Positions 49,710 through 61,186 of a DNA stretch of 64,000 nt are shown here, piece after piece (positions within the stretch are counted from its first letter, which is position 1; every line of letters starts with the position of its first letter). Origin of the DNA: Lutraria lutraria (lineage: Eukaryota > Mollusca > Bivalvia > Venerida > Mactridae); the NCBI GenBank assembly GCA_964023205.1, contig OZ026847.1:11302182-11366181 (forward strand), in the 5' to 3' direction. Below the pieces are notes generated by a model. The model worked only from the letters and a program-made list of their open reading frames with translations, had not been told where the DNA came from and searched no databases. Both the position numbers and the translations under genes were made by a program.

Positions 49710-49933
49710 CTTCAACGGATAAGAATAAAACTAAATGGATGTTTGCACTTCGTTACAGAATGAGACGGGGATGAACATTTTATGATCATAGATTGTGTGA
49801 AACAAGTGTAGCGTTTACCTCTTTGTCTTAACAGAATTGCATTTGCTCAAGGAAATCAGGTATGTGTATTTTATGTTATGCAAAGCTTTAAGCTTATCCA
49901 TGATACAAAAAATATCAACGATATCAATATATT

Positions 49934-50020
49934 CGATTATTTTGCAATTACGATTATCGATTTTAAATCGATTATTTTGCAATTACGATTATCGATTTTA
50001 AATAGATTATTTTGAAATCG
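49934..50020 (+). repeat. 35-bp tandem repeat, about 2.5 units
   Basis: The unit starts CGATTATTTTGCAATTACGA and ends ATCGATTTTAAAT. It is repeated twice perfectly, followed by a partial third copy. Confidence 0.85.
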
Positions 50021-50281
50021 AGGTTTTTATGGGATTCAATAAAGATGGAGAAAAACCTGATTATAAATATTTTAACTCAGTCATGCATATTCAATAACAT
50101 TGATTTTAAAGCCATCTTAATATCAAATAAACAGGTTATAATATTGAAGTTATTGATATTATTATTGACTTCTAATACAGTGCATCGATCCTCTCCGAAG
50201 CAACACGTACCCTTTATCCTCATACAGTATGTGTATACGTGCATACCTGAATGATTTAAAATCTTCTGTTCTGTTCTGAGA

Positions 50282-50392
50282 AGCATAATGATGTTGTTTT
50301 TGAGAAGTTGTTGCTCCAGAGAGGTTAGATTAGATATAGTTAAATCGTACGGTGCGAAAGAAGGGAGGTTATTGCTCTAGAGAGTTGCACTG
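50282..50392. mobile_element. Truncated MITE, CARTACAACCTCT family
   Basis: Reverse-oriented partial copy (GTTGTTGCTCCAGAGAGGTT ... CTCTAGAGAGTTGCACTG) ending at a TA (50393-50394). The other end is missing. Confidence 0.65.
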
Positions 50393-50889
50393 TAAACTGG
50401 AAATACTGAAATAAAAAAAAGTGGTTATAGTGAATAGAAAATAAGATTAAGGGGATCACTAGATAAAGCTTTACTGTAATTGAAAAAAGATATGTGTACG
50501 TGTCAAACACCGGGCAAATGACTTTGTGAGTATGTCATCCTTATTGGTTCAATTGTCAAAAACATCATAAATTACTAAAACGACGTCAATGATGAAAAAT
50601 GCTCTTTTGTTTTCAATTTGTATTAAATTGCAATTTCTGAAGATATTTATAAGGTTCTCATACACAAAAAACTTACATCTTTGATCTACATATCTATATA
50701 TGTAATATGTATTAATCTGCAATCTTAAGGGACATTAAACATGTATGAAAGTGTTACCTTTCTTTTGGGACACCCTGTATAATTACCTGTCGTCCGTTTA
50801 ACAAAATATTTAGCAAAATCACTAGCAACTACCTCAATATAACGACCGCTTGTACTAGGACTGATTTCATTATATCAGAGAGTTTCCTC

Positions 50890-50980
50890 ACATGTTAATT
50901 ATTTCTAGTCCCGGATGGGATCGAACTCAAAGCGATAGGGGGCTATTCAGACCATAACCAACCGACCACGGCGGCTGCCT
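50890..50980 (-). repeat. tRNA-like SINE head fragment
   Basis: The minus strand reads CAGCCGCCGTGGTCGGTTGG at the head and GAGTTCGATCCCATCCGGGA as a B box. The body is not recognisable. Confidence 0.5.
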
Positions 50981-51240
50981 GTTTCAAACAATTATCTTTA
51001 AAACGTGTTTACCAATCCCCAATGTCTGTATTATCTGTATCATTTATGTTTTGATTGCATTTTTATGCTAAAATATGTAAATACATATTGTTCGAACAAA
51101 ACAATTATCTGTCACAGCTATCCTTAAACAACAAGCAGGATATGAGACTTAACAAACAAGAGAGATTGCTAACTTAGTCTAAAAAGGTCAGTAAAATGGG
51201 CCCAGGTGCAGTGGATTTCCACTATAATTATGATATGTGT

Positions 51241-51316
51241 CTAGACTGGTTCCAGTTCCATGTTGCGGTGCACAAACGGCTTTGCATAGATAAAGTCAAC
51301 GGGAACCAGTTTCTAA
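51241..51316. repeat. GGTTCCCGTT hairpin repeat, copy 3
   Basis: ACTGGTTCCAGTTCCATGTT at one end and AAGTCAACGGGAACCAGTTT at the other, with GTGCACAAACGGCTTTGC in the loop: an inverse copy of 33886-33957. Confidence 0.65.
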
Positions 51317-52077
51317 GATTATGTAAGGCAAAATACTGCGGATGATCGATTTCGTCACACCTAACATGTTGTCCGTAGAAACCCTTTAGTTTGATTTTTA
51401 AGAAACCAGTGCAGTCCAAAATCCCCCGACCCCAATTTTGAATTCTAAATTTCGTTTCATTACATAAATATGATTTTAACAAAAGTAAAATAAATGATAA
51501 ATAAATGCTTGCCCGCTTTATTGTTTAGTTAAAAGTTTAGGTCGAGCAAGCACAAACAAACATGTTTACCTTTAGTTATTAATGTTGCAAAACTTGTTTC
51601 CCTCATAATGTAGATAACTTCATAAATATTCAATTTAGAAAATAATGCATAGTTTAAGCCAATTTGATATTTCCGTTTTCGTTCATAAACAGCTAAAATA
51701 TCAGATGTTAGACTGAAAGGAAAATTAATTTATCTTACGCTCAAGGTCGAGCATTTCAAGATATTATGATTACTGTAAAAACCGTAACTTATCGACAAAT
51801 AATTACAAATATGTAGTTAAATGTCAGTCACGTGTCTCAGAGTCGTGGTGAGCTTTATTAGGTTACATTAAACATCACGAAACATATGTGAGTGGTTCGA
51901 GCTCAGTCTTGGCAAGACCAGGTTATTTATTCATTTATCTGTTGTTTAAACAATTTGAAAGCTATGCATGGTCATCTCAGAGCGGCACCAGAAAGATTGG
52001 GAGATAAGATGCAAGCGAAATAGTCATTTGTGCTCATATTCTTTTCAAGTAATTTTTTCCTGGTGATTTATTAGACA
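51317..52077. other. Intergenic, no feature seen
   Basis: AT-rich, with no exon or repeat that I could recognise. Confidence 0.3.
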
Positions 52078-52460
52078 CAGTGTAGCAACGTTATATGTCG
52101 CACCGACGCTAAATATCGCATTTGACGTTAAATGTCTCAAGGCTGACGCTTAATGTCACAACCAACGCTAAATGTCGTAAAACCTCCTGACGCTATATGT
52201 CGCATCTGTAACGCCAAAAGTCGCAACAAATAGTACTGACGCTATTTGTCGCAACATCACCGCTAAATGTCGCACTCCTTTATCAATCTCTATAATGTTG
52301 AGTTATCGTTCCCGCTACGCTCCCAAATGACTGTTCATTCGTTCCTGTTAATGTTTACCTCTACCCCCCCCAAGTAAATCACATTTGCTCGTATGGATCG
52401 GGGATTTTATTTTTATCTTGGCATTTATTATATACCGCTGTCGCCGTTGTGTTGTTTGAG
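52078..52460. repeat. Word-array repeat, inverted partner of 58.45-58.83 kb
   Basis: The first 200 bases are about nine degenerate units of GACGCTAAATGTCGCA with spacers. The rest (CGTTCCCGCTACGCTCCCAA, ATGACTGTTCATTCGTTCCT, AAATCACATTTGCTCGTATG) is unique. The whole stretch recurs as a reverse complement at 58455-58829, unit for unit. Confidence 0.85.
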
Positions 52461-52461
52461 T

Positions 52462-52625
52462 GATGGACTTGCACACTAATGATATGAACTTTCACACAAA
52501 CGACATGGACTGTCCCACTAATGATATGGATTAGCTCACTAACGCTGTGCACTCTCACACTCGCGCACGAACGATTTGAACTATCCCACTAATGATATAG
52601 ATTCGCGCACTTACGATATCACGCA
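52462..52625 (+). repeat. 21-bp degenerate tandem array (CACTAATGATATGGA)
   Basis: About seven units such as CCCACTAATGATATGGATTA, CACACAAACGACATGGACTG and CCACTAATGATATAGATTCG, mostly 21 bp apart with one longer unit. It directly follows the word-array repeat, but no copy of it is seen next to the inverted partner at 58.45 kb. Confidence 0.7.
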
Positions 52626-52789
52626 CGTTTAACTCACAACGAGTGTAATTTATCCTTCGGCAAAAAAGTTGAGAGGAACTTACGTTCCTCATTGTGAGCA
52701 CCCATATTGTATATCAACAACGTAAGTTTTTCCAAAATGTTGAAGAATACAGGCCTTTGTGTAAAAATATCGAAATTTAGTTAGCTAGC

Positions 52790-55012
52790 TTTGGGTTTTC
52801 CGAGTATGCAAGTGTAAAGATGTTGCCTGTTGTGGAAAAATTTGATGGTAACACCGTACGACGCAGTCACTCGGGGTGGCTTGAAATAATGAATGCCCGA
52901 AACTGTAACAATACACATGACTGTCAAAAACATTTTACTGGGTGATAGCACAGTGTAACAGATTTTCAAGAGCTCAAACCCTTGATCCTTGGAATGCCAT
53001 TTCGCAGTTCTACCGACTGTTCTCATAGCCTACACTTCCTCTACCCTATTAAAGGTTATGATTTTCCCTTAGATATGAGGAAATTTCTTAAGTGCTATGG
53101 TTGAATCTCCTCAACTTAAATTTTCCCTTATGTAGGTCGATTATCCCCTTAAAAATAACGTACCTTACAAGTTTTTAAGACAAAGAAGAATTCTGTCAAG
53201 CTTTGTTAGTATGAATTTATTTCATGTATATTGATATTGTAATTAATATTATATTGATTATATTCATTTGCACATATATTTTCAGTTCGGGTACAGAATT
53301 TAACACATTTGTTGATAAAGTTAGTTATGTTTGTTCGTAATTGTCGAACAGTATGATGGTATCATGAGTTAATGTGTCATCAAATTTCGTTTCTATTAAT
53401 CCTTTTCTTGTCTATATTCAGAATCAAGACCGTAGTTTTTGTCCCTATGGTGGTCTTAACATCATAGTTCTTCTGTATATACGAAATATATACGAACATT
53501 ATTACATTAAAGTATAAGTTGTGGGTTACGTCATTTCACGGTCGATTAGCCTTTAATGAACTCAGTATATTCTGTCGTGGAGTAAATGAGTTTGAATTTA
53601 GTCAATGTAATTGAGTTTAGAACATACAATGACGTTAAATGAACATTATTTGTCGCCTTTCACTGACACACACTTTTCACATGTCGACGGTGTCAATTAA
53701 TAATAATAGTGAATATAAATGGCAACTTCGGTTGTCATAAACAAACAACAATTAGCATTCGTGCAAGCCAATTTTAACCGTAAGAGGATCGCTATATTTT
53801 GATAGGAGTATATGTTACATCATTTCTAAAATGGGCGATTTTCAGCTACTTGAACGCTTTTGCAAGTTAATTGTAATAAACATGCAAACCTAAACTATTG
53901 ACAAATACATAAAACAGAACAGAACAGATATTTTATTACTTGACTTGAGCCAAGGCTCATCATCATTTACATAATATAAATATATACATAATTTACATGC
54001 GACATGGGAGTAAACATAAATAAGTTGTAAACAAAACAGAGGATTAGGAAACTAAATATACAAATTATCATTTATATAAAAGCAAAGTATGCAGACATAA
54101 TATATAATCAACACATCAAAGAGAAGTTAACTAGTCATGTATGAAGATCTTAACAACAGGGCTTCTTTTACATATTTCGCTAAGTTAAATAAAACATTTT
54201 TATTATTAGATGTTAAAAGTTTAAAAAATTTGTACATGGAAGGTCTTACATAGAAATATCTCTTAATGTATTTTTTACGTAGTGATAAATATTTTGGACA
54301 AATGCAAATAAAATGAAACTCATCTTCTAGATCTGACTTATCACAAAAAATACAAATTCTTCTTTCACGAGGTATGAAATTATTTGAAGTTCGGCAAGGT
54401 GGAAACTAATACACTTGCTAAAAGCTATTATTGGAATGTCGAAACGCAAGTTCAAATTACAGACACACGTCATGCATCCCTAGAAATCGCGTGATAAAGC
54501 AATGTTTTGGTTTACTGTCAGTTGTTTACGTGTAATTTGAGACTTCACAAAATGAATAAGCTGTTTATCAAATTGTATCTAAATTTTCACTATAAGGAAA
54601 ATAAAGATATTCAGTCCTGGATGAGAAAGACGTTTTTCTTAATCTGTACGACCGCGTTCATGTTATAGCAAAGAAAAACTTATTTAAACATTTCCTTAAA
54701 ATTCAGAGTTCATTATTACAAGGTTTGAATAGTTTTATAGTACAAATGTTCATAATTATGTTCAACAGATATAAATTGGATATACCTTGCATATTTCATG
54801 GATATCATTACTTCTATGCTTGACTAACAACAATACTTAAGGTATTAGGATCCGAACACTCTACCTTTCTGATGTATCTGTCCAATGCTGCACAAAATGT
54901 TAATATTACAAAAACTGAATTTCCAAATTATCATTATTGCTTTGGTAGTTATCTCAGATATTCCAATCCATTTTACGACCCTTTTTTATTTTTTTGTAAG
55001 AGTTGTTGCACT
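52790..55012 (-). repeat. Large dispersed repeat, copy 2 (inverted relative to 42.4-44.3 kb)
   Basis: Reverse complement of copy 1, interrupted by the LINE fragment at 53915-54394. The break is clean: the sequence ending CAAATACATAAAA resumes at CAAGGTGGAAACTAATACAC, which is continuous in copy 1. The stretch 52790-52880 has no counterpart in copy 1. Confidence 0.8.
53915..54394 (-). mobile_element. LINE 3' end with reverse-transcriptase C-terminal fragment
   Basis: Minus strand, open to a TAA at 54127-54129. It encodes the Cys/His knuckle found at the C-terminus of many non-LTR retrotransposon ORF2 proteins: RICIFCDKSDLEDEFHFICI followed by CPKYLSLRKKYI, then NLAKYVKEALLLRSS. A short untranslated region follows and ends in a (GTTCT)n-like tail at 53915. 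It is 5'-truncated and inactive, and it is nested inside the repeat copy at 52.8-55.0 kb. Confidence 0.8.
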
Positions 55013-55349
55013 TCTTGAAGAACATTAATTTCTTTTGATATTGCATGGTCATCTATATTTTTCTTTATCAAATTATATTGATGCTGTGTTACTGCATCTT
55101 TTTACCATGAGTTTTCATTGAAATTTTTCTTATATCTTTTAAAAATGGGTAACTCTCACATAATTCAATTCAAATTTAAAGGGAAAATAACTCAAAGGAA
55201 TGTCATTGTTTATTTTTTAATCTAATTATATAAACATATCCAAAATCTGTCCGCCCCATTTTGAGAAAAAAATGGGAGTTAGGATCCTACCACCTTAAAT
55301 GTCTAAAGTAAAGAGCTATACCAAAATGATATCAATATATACATAACAA

Positions 55350-55993
55350 GAATTGAAAGAACGCCAGCTTTTAATGTCACTCCTTTTTCAAATAAATAGC
55401 CATTGCTGTTTTTTGTACATTACTATACCTAACATGGTAAAATCTATTGAATTGATCAATACTGAAGATAAAAAAGTCATTAAAAATATAGCCTCTTACA
55501 TTTATAATGCGTTTGAAATTAGAAATAATATCATAAAATTGTTTACATTGTCTATATTTATGCGAATATATATATATGTATTATGTATTACTGTTTCAAT
55601 TGCTATCTCATAATAGATATTTGTAAGTTTCACTTTTTAAGAAATATTGTACTGTAAACACATATATCAAAAACCCTGTAACTATTAGTATGATTTAACT
55701 AATGAATGTATAGTCAAAACTGTAAGTTCAATAATTGAGTTGAATGGAATTACAATATAATGTTCTATACTAAAAAAAAAGAATAATTATGATCAGTCTA
55801 CGTTATATTCTGATCTTCTCCATAATATTGTCAAATGTAATCATTTATTTGATATAATATCATACATTACTTATATTATGTATATCATTGTGTTGTGTCA
55901 TACTGTTTGCATTGTGCTATGTATGTCCTTGTGGCCTTTAAAGTCTTTTGAATTGAATTGAATAAAATACCTACCTACCTACCTACCTACCTA
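55350..55993 (+). mobile_element. Second LINE 3' end with (ACCT)n tail
   Basis: A degraded reading frame at 55353-55613 ends in DKKVIKNIASYIYNAFEIRN, which resembles the C-terminal helix of LINE ORF2 (compare NLAKYVKEALLLRSS in the fragment at 54 kb). The 3' end reads GTCTTTTGAATTGAATTGAA, then TAAAATACCTACC. A tetranucleotide tail of this type is usual for non-LTR elements. The 5' boundary is uncertain. Confidence 0.6.
55969..55993 (+). repeat. (ACCT)n microsatellite
   Basis: Six tandem ACCT units at the 3' end of the LINE fragment. Confidence 0.9.
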
Positions 55994-56417
55994 GCAATTT
56001 CCTTACCTAAGGAAATTTATACAACTTAAGGAAATTCCTTTATAAGTTAAATTAAAGGATCTTTATGAATACAGGCCCAGTTTTACACCGCGACAGACAT
56101 CATAGAACGTAGAACGCTGGTTTTAAATTGTTTTCATGAAATACATTTATTCCAATTGATTACACAGAGTTATTGTACTCATCTCCTTTAAGATACAAAA
56201 TGCTGCGTGATCATTTCCTCCTTTGTTGATGGTGTTTTAAGCCCGCAAAGGCGTTACCAAACACCCAGATAACAAATAAATAATAAGAGAATAACGTATA
56301 TCATAAACCGAAAAAGTTTATTGACCATTGCATGCACGCAATGTTGTATGCGAGAATTTTGAAAATATTTCGGCCTGGCAGTCGCATTTAAAAGTAAAAA
56401 GTTGTAATTTATTAATA

Positions 56418-56593
56418 CAGTACAACCTCTCCAGAGCGGCCCTCCTATAAGCAACAACCTCCCTTCAACAACAGCGTGATTTTTTCCCACGGCACGATTT
56501 AGCAATTAAATTAACCTCTCTTGAGCAACAACCTCAGAACAACAACATAATTTTGCTACTACCAATGGGTGTTGCTTTAGAAAGGTTACACTG
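56418..56593. mobile_element. TA-flanked MITE, CARTACAACCTCT family (copy 3)
   Basis: 176 bp from CAGTACAACCTCTCC to AAAGGTTACACTG, flanked by TA at 56416-56417 and 56594-56595. Its interior closely follows the copy at 32814-32994. Confidence 0.85.
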
Positions 56594-58450
56594 TAGTGGT
56601 AAATGTTAGAAAATTAAAAAGTGAATGTATAATAAATAGCACGTGATACATATCGGGTTGAATCAGCTGGTATAGGAACATCAAAGAGAAACAAAATAAT
56701 AAGAGATTTATATGGAGTATATGTTTAGAGTTTTATACAGTTACGAGGACAAAACAATACGTGCATGAAAAATTAAACCAAGGCATTTTGTTAATAATGA
56801 CGTTTACACTTTCTTTAACATTATTCCTTATCTTTTTGATTTACAATTAATTGTACATTAACGAAGAAAGAATCTCGTATCTTTAAAACATACTATTTTG
56901 GCACGGCTTGTCCTATCGCGAGTCTACTTTTTTATACTTTTCTGTATTATATGACAAAATTCATTTGTGCTAATATCTTGCACATAGCTGATGGTTAATG
57001 CAAACAATGGACAGCCCAATGGAATACTAAAAGCTAAAACAATAAGGCAGGAATTATGGAATTGTATTCTGTTCTGTGTTAATACCTGACCATAATAGCA
57101 ATCAAGTATTTATGATGTTTTGTCTACTAAAACAAATGATTTAGGGGGTTTCTCTCCATTCTAAATATGGGGTTTGAGACCGTTTGACCATACAATAAAA
57201 AGTGAAGGGGCTTTTGTCCTACGTCCATTCACCTTACTATGTAATTATAAGATGCTTACACGAGTAATTAACCACATTTTAACGCACACAGTATAACACA
57301 TGAAAAATGAACAGAAACAATATAAATTTGTATGTAGAATCTTAATTTAAGAAAGATGTAAATCATTGAGAACACTATAAGAATATTCAATGATTAAACA
57401 AGATGGTCAATTTGTTGTAGACGGTTAAGAATATTAATAAGGTGTTTTTCTTTAAGAACATGAATTTATACAGTAATATTGAAGAAAATATTTATTTTTT
57501 GTCTAGTTCATTCAATTTGGAATTTATACATGGTTAATTAACGAAAATCAAGTAACTATGGATTTCTGACACATTTTTTTTCAAAACTGGACGGTGAAAC
57601 TTTTTAAAATTTGGTGTAGATATAATACACACATAGTAGTTAATTTTGAGAAAATTTCAGCTACTGTCCTGCTTTAGTTTTTATTTTAATGATATTTATC
57701 AATTTGTTACTTTTTGGTAAAAGGCTAAAATCTTGACTAAATCTTAAAGGGGCTGAGTTACATTTTTCACTTTTTCTACAAGTGAACATAGTACTTCCAA
57801 ACATCGTATAAACAATTTGAATTGACTAAATATTGGTTACCCTTAGACTTATACACATTATTTCATTTATTGTTTCATCTGTTAGAGAGATAGGCCAATT
57901 TTCATAAAGGTGACTTCATTTGATTTTGAGGTACTACTTTACGTTAGGGGTAGAGGAACAAAAATGGTTGTAACTCTCTTAACTGACGGTAAAAGTTTTT
58001 AAAAAATCACCCGTAAATGTCTTAATGGATATATAAAAGAATGACAATATTTAAAATACGATCCTTAACACTTCGCATTAGACTTCGAAAGCCTTAACTC
58101 TTTACCGTTTAATAAAAGTGTCTTTAAGACAAGTGAAAACAGTTCCTTAATATGGCAATTCTTCAAACTGAGTGAAAAGTAAGTCGATGTATGTGTTGGA
58201 CGTAAGTCCTTTAAGCTTGGAATAAGAATAAGAGTATGCATAATAGCTAAGCCAGATTGTTGTACGAGATCCTGCAATAGGTATGACCTTTTGTATATAG
58301 ATATATCGGCGTTCCTTTAAACTTTGAACATAGATGTCCGTCAATAAACTGGTAGGACCTTCCTTTCTAAAGGTGAATAGTCTACCACCGGGCAATCACT
58401 CCTCGTTACTCTACCTCTTGGCCATCACACCCTGTTCTGTCAACACACAC
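56594..58450. other. Intergenic, no feature seen
   Basis: AT-rich, with no exon or repeat that I could support on either strand. The two short minus-strand frames near 58.1-58.4 kb look non-coding. Confidence 0.3.
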
Positions 58451-58454
58451 ACAC

Positions 58455-58829
58455 ATGCACACACAGGCAACGGCGATATATAATAAATGCCAAGATAGAA
58501 AATAAGATCCCAATCAAAACGAGCAAATGTGATTAACTTTGGGGGGATATACTATACATTAACATGAACGAATGAACAGTCATTTGGGAGCGTAGCGGTA
58601 ACGATAACTCAATATTATAGAAATTGATAAAGGAGTGCGACATTTAGCGTTGATGTTGCGACAAATAGCGTCAGTACTATTTGTTGCGACTTTTGGCGTT
58701 ACAGATGCGACATATAGCGTCAGGAGGTTTTACGACATTTAGCGTTGGTTGTGACATTTAACGTCAGCCTTGCGACATATAACGTCAAATGCGACATTTA
58801 GCATCGATGCGACATTTAACGTTGCTACA
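58455..58829. repeat. Word-array repeat, inverted copy
   Basis: Reverse complement of 52078-52460, including every GCGACATTTAGCGT-type unit in the opposite order. It is followed directly by the palindromic element at 58830. Confidence 0.85.
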
Positions 58830-59772
58830 CAGTACAAAATATTTAACTCATATATAGTGCAACGTGTGGGCAACTCAACACACTAACAGAAAATGTATAC
58901 TTTTACTACCTTTAAAGATATTCTAAACTCGCTATTGAAGATTTTCACTCGAAAAATGGTCAAATTTTACAAAACGACACACTGTCGTAAAATCGCAGCG
59001 TGTATATCGGTATACATGTAAAGAGTGGAAATGTTTAATTACTGACACAACTTCTTAGAATGGGCCTTAATTCATAATAAAACACTATAATATACAAACT
59101 GCCAATGATTTCGCATCTCGGAAAGGTCTTTTAGCGAAGAATTTGCGTATTTTTTTTGTTCAATTAGCTGGCTTCTCGAAGTTAATTTCCATGACAGGTC
59201 ACATGACAATCGCCTAACTCTATTGCACGAGCGATACTCTGTGGTATTTGTTTACAATTTACTTGTACCCTGTGCACTCTGCACTCTATCCTTTTCACTG
59301 CGCTATCGGGAACCATACCTAAGAAATACCACACAGTATCGCTCATCCTATCAGAATTAAGCTTTCATCACGAGTAAGGCGATTGTCACGTGACCTATCA
59401 AGAAAGCAAAATAAAGAAAACGACAAAGTGAACAAAAACGTAAATTCTTCATTAAAAGTGCATCCCTAGGTGTGAAATCATTAGCAGTTAGTAAATTATA
59501 CAATATATGATATACACATAATGTTTGGTTATGAATAATGACTCATTCCATGAGGTTTTCCTGTATTTTATCAGTTTCGCTATAGATTATTACACGCTGC
59601 GATTTTACGACAGTGTGTCGTTTTGTAAAATTTGACCATTTTTCGAGTGAAAAATCTTCAATAGCGAGTTTAGAATATCTTTAAAGGTAGTACATGTAAA
59701 AGTATACATTTTCTGTTAGTGCGTTGAGTTGCCCACACGTTGCACTATATATGAGTTAAATATTTTGTACTG
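58830..59772. mobile_element. 943-bp near-palindromic fold-back element
   Basis: Starts CAGTACAAAATATTTAACTC and ends GAGTTAAATATTTTGTACTG. The first about 175 bases (through ACGACACACTGTCGTAAAAT) are a near-perfect reverse complement of the last about 180. Inner parts also pair: CCAATGATTTCGCATC with GGTGTGAAATCATTAG, and GAGCGATACTCTGTGGTAT with ATACCACACAGTATCGCTC. The whole element is thus one long imperfect hairpin. It contains no coding sequence. The adjacent word array appears broken just after GTTGCTACA compared with its other copy, so this may be an insertion. The exact target duplication is unclear. Confidence 0.9.
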
Positions 59773-60183
59773 CATTGCAATAACATGGAAGTTTATAACA
59801 CGTGTTTGAAAATTCGAATTGTCGAAGTTCTTTCCCTTCTATATATATATGGGTTACATGGAAAAAAAAAGTTTTTTTAATTTTTTTTCGTGACAAACCC
59901 CTTTGGTGCGTTTCTGGGTATTAATTGTTTATATAATAATTAAGACAATACCAGTTCCTCGAGAATAAAACATGATAGATCTAGAATTCGTCGTAAGCTA
60001 AGTGAAAACCCATTGTTACAGGTAAATTCTGGCTCTAAAGCACACTGAATGCCCCGCTTACTTTTAAATTTCCTTCTGAACTGAGGTAGTGGGCGGTGTC
60101 AAATTAATATATAGTGATGATTGACAGTATTTGTCGAGACAGAACATGCGCACGTGACAGAAATTAGGACAAACTGTAAATCA

Positions 60184-60584
60184 GTTATCGTTCATATTTT
60201 GAATTTTATGCGACATATCACTGCGCTCCGCTTCGCGTCACTTGTGATTTATACGACTATACCCCCAGCAGAGCTATTCAAAAAGTGTCTTCTAACGTTT
60301 GTAAGAAGGCACTTTTCAATAACTCAACTATCACGTGGACATAATCCTTTATCGTCGTATAAGTCAGATACACGTGCTCGTATTTTCTTCAAAAATGTCT
60401 TCTTACAGACGCTAAGAAGACGGTTCCCTTAGACAAACAACCATTTTATCCTCGGCTTCGCCGCGGACAAATTGGTTGTTTATCTAAGCGAACCGTCTTG
60501 TTACGTCTGTAAATAGACACTTTTGGAGAAAAACTCGTACTGTATCTATTACATATCCCATAAAATTCAAAATATGAACGATAT
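60184..60584. repeat. Fold-back element with strong central hairpin
   Basis: The outer arms GTTATCGTTCATATTTTGAA and TTCAAAATATGAACGATATC are inverted. The core 60367-60551 forms a long hairpin (AGACGGTTCCCTTAGACAAA against TTTATCTAAGCGAACCGTCT, and GATACACGTGCTCGT against ACTCGTACTGTATC) with a GC-rich apex CTCGGCTTCGCCGCGG. The plus-strand ORF across it is not a gene. Confidence 0.75.
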
Positions 60585-60589
60585 CTAAT

Positions 60590-60870
60590 ACTTATTTTTC
60601 AATTTCACACATCTAATCTGCACGTGCTTTTCGGGAACCTTGCTTTCGTTGTAGCGTTCCCCAGCTTTAAATGTTTTGACAGCTTTTACAAGGAAAGCCG
60701 GGATCCACGCTTATTTTCGTCACTACCGTCAAACGATCACTACACACTCAATAAGGGAAAAAATGAAGATTTTTCTTTCGACAGGTTTGCGTTGTTTGAC
60801 GTGTGAAATTGAAAAATTACGTCTGTAAACGTATAAAAATCACGAAATCGAGTGCCTATGAAACAAATCA
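60590..60870. repeat. Fold-back repeat, copy 2 of the 40.17-kb family
   Basis: Shares TTTTCGGGAACCTTGCTTTC (inverse in copy 1), GAAGATTTTTCTTTCGACAG, TTTGCGTTGTTTG, ACGTCTGTAAACGTATAAAA and ATCACGAAATCGAGTGCC with 40170-40500, and has the same inverted ends. It lies directly beside the fold-back at 60184-60584. Confidence 0.65.
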
Positions 60871-61186
60871 CCTTTTCCGTGCACAAGCCATGTTTACAGA
60901 ACATCAACAAAACACGATATGGGATGATATCGTATAAATGATCTAAATAAACTACAGCTCACAAACAATACTACACATTTATAAACTTGCGGTTTTAAAT
61001 TTACGATGTATACTTCTCGCCTCAATACTACTTTCTGGACAGACATCACCTCCTACATGTATTTCATTCAGTCAATTAATTTCGGTATGTGAAGACCAAT
61101 TATGAATTCATTCCATTTTTATAACGATTTGTATACGCTATTGTGAACTGATGTTTTTCAGGTGATTTGCAAAATCGAGATCAAAT

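Noticed and set aside
52083..52275. CRISPR-like array
   Set aside because: The repeat words vary, spacers are short and uneven, no cas-like gene exists, and the genome is eukaryotic. It is a degenerate tandem array.
58830..59772. Sequencing or assembly chimera explaining the palindrome
   Set aside because: The arms differ at many positions and include small insertions, as expected of an aged element and not of a simple inverted join. This cannot be fully excluded without reads.
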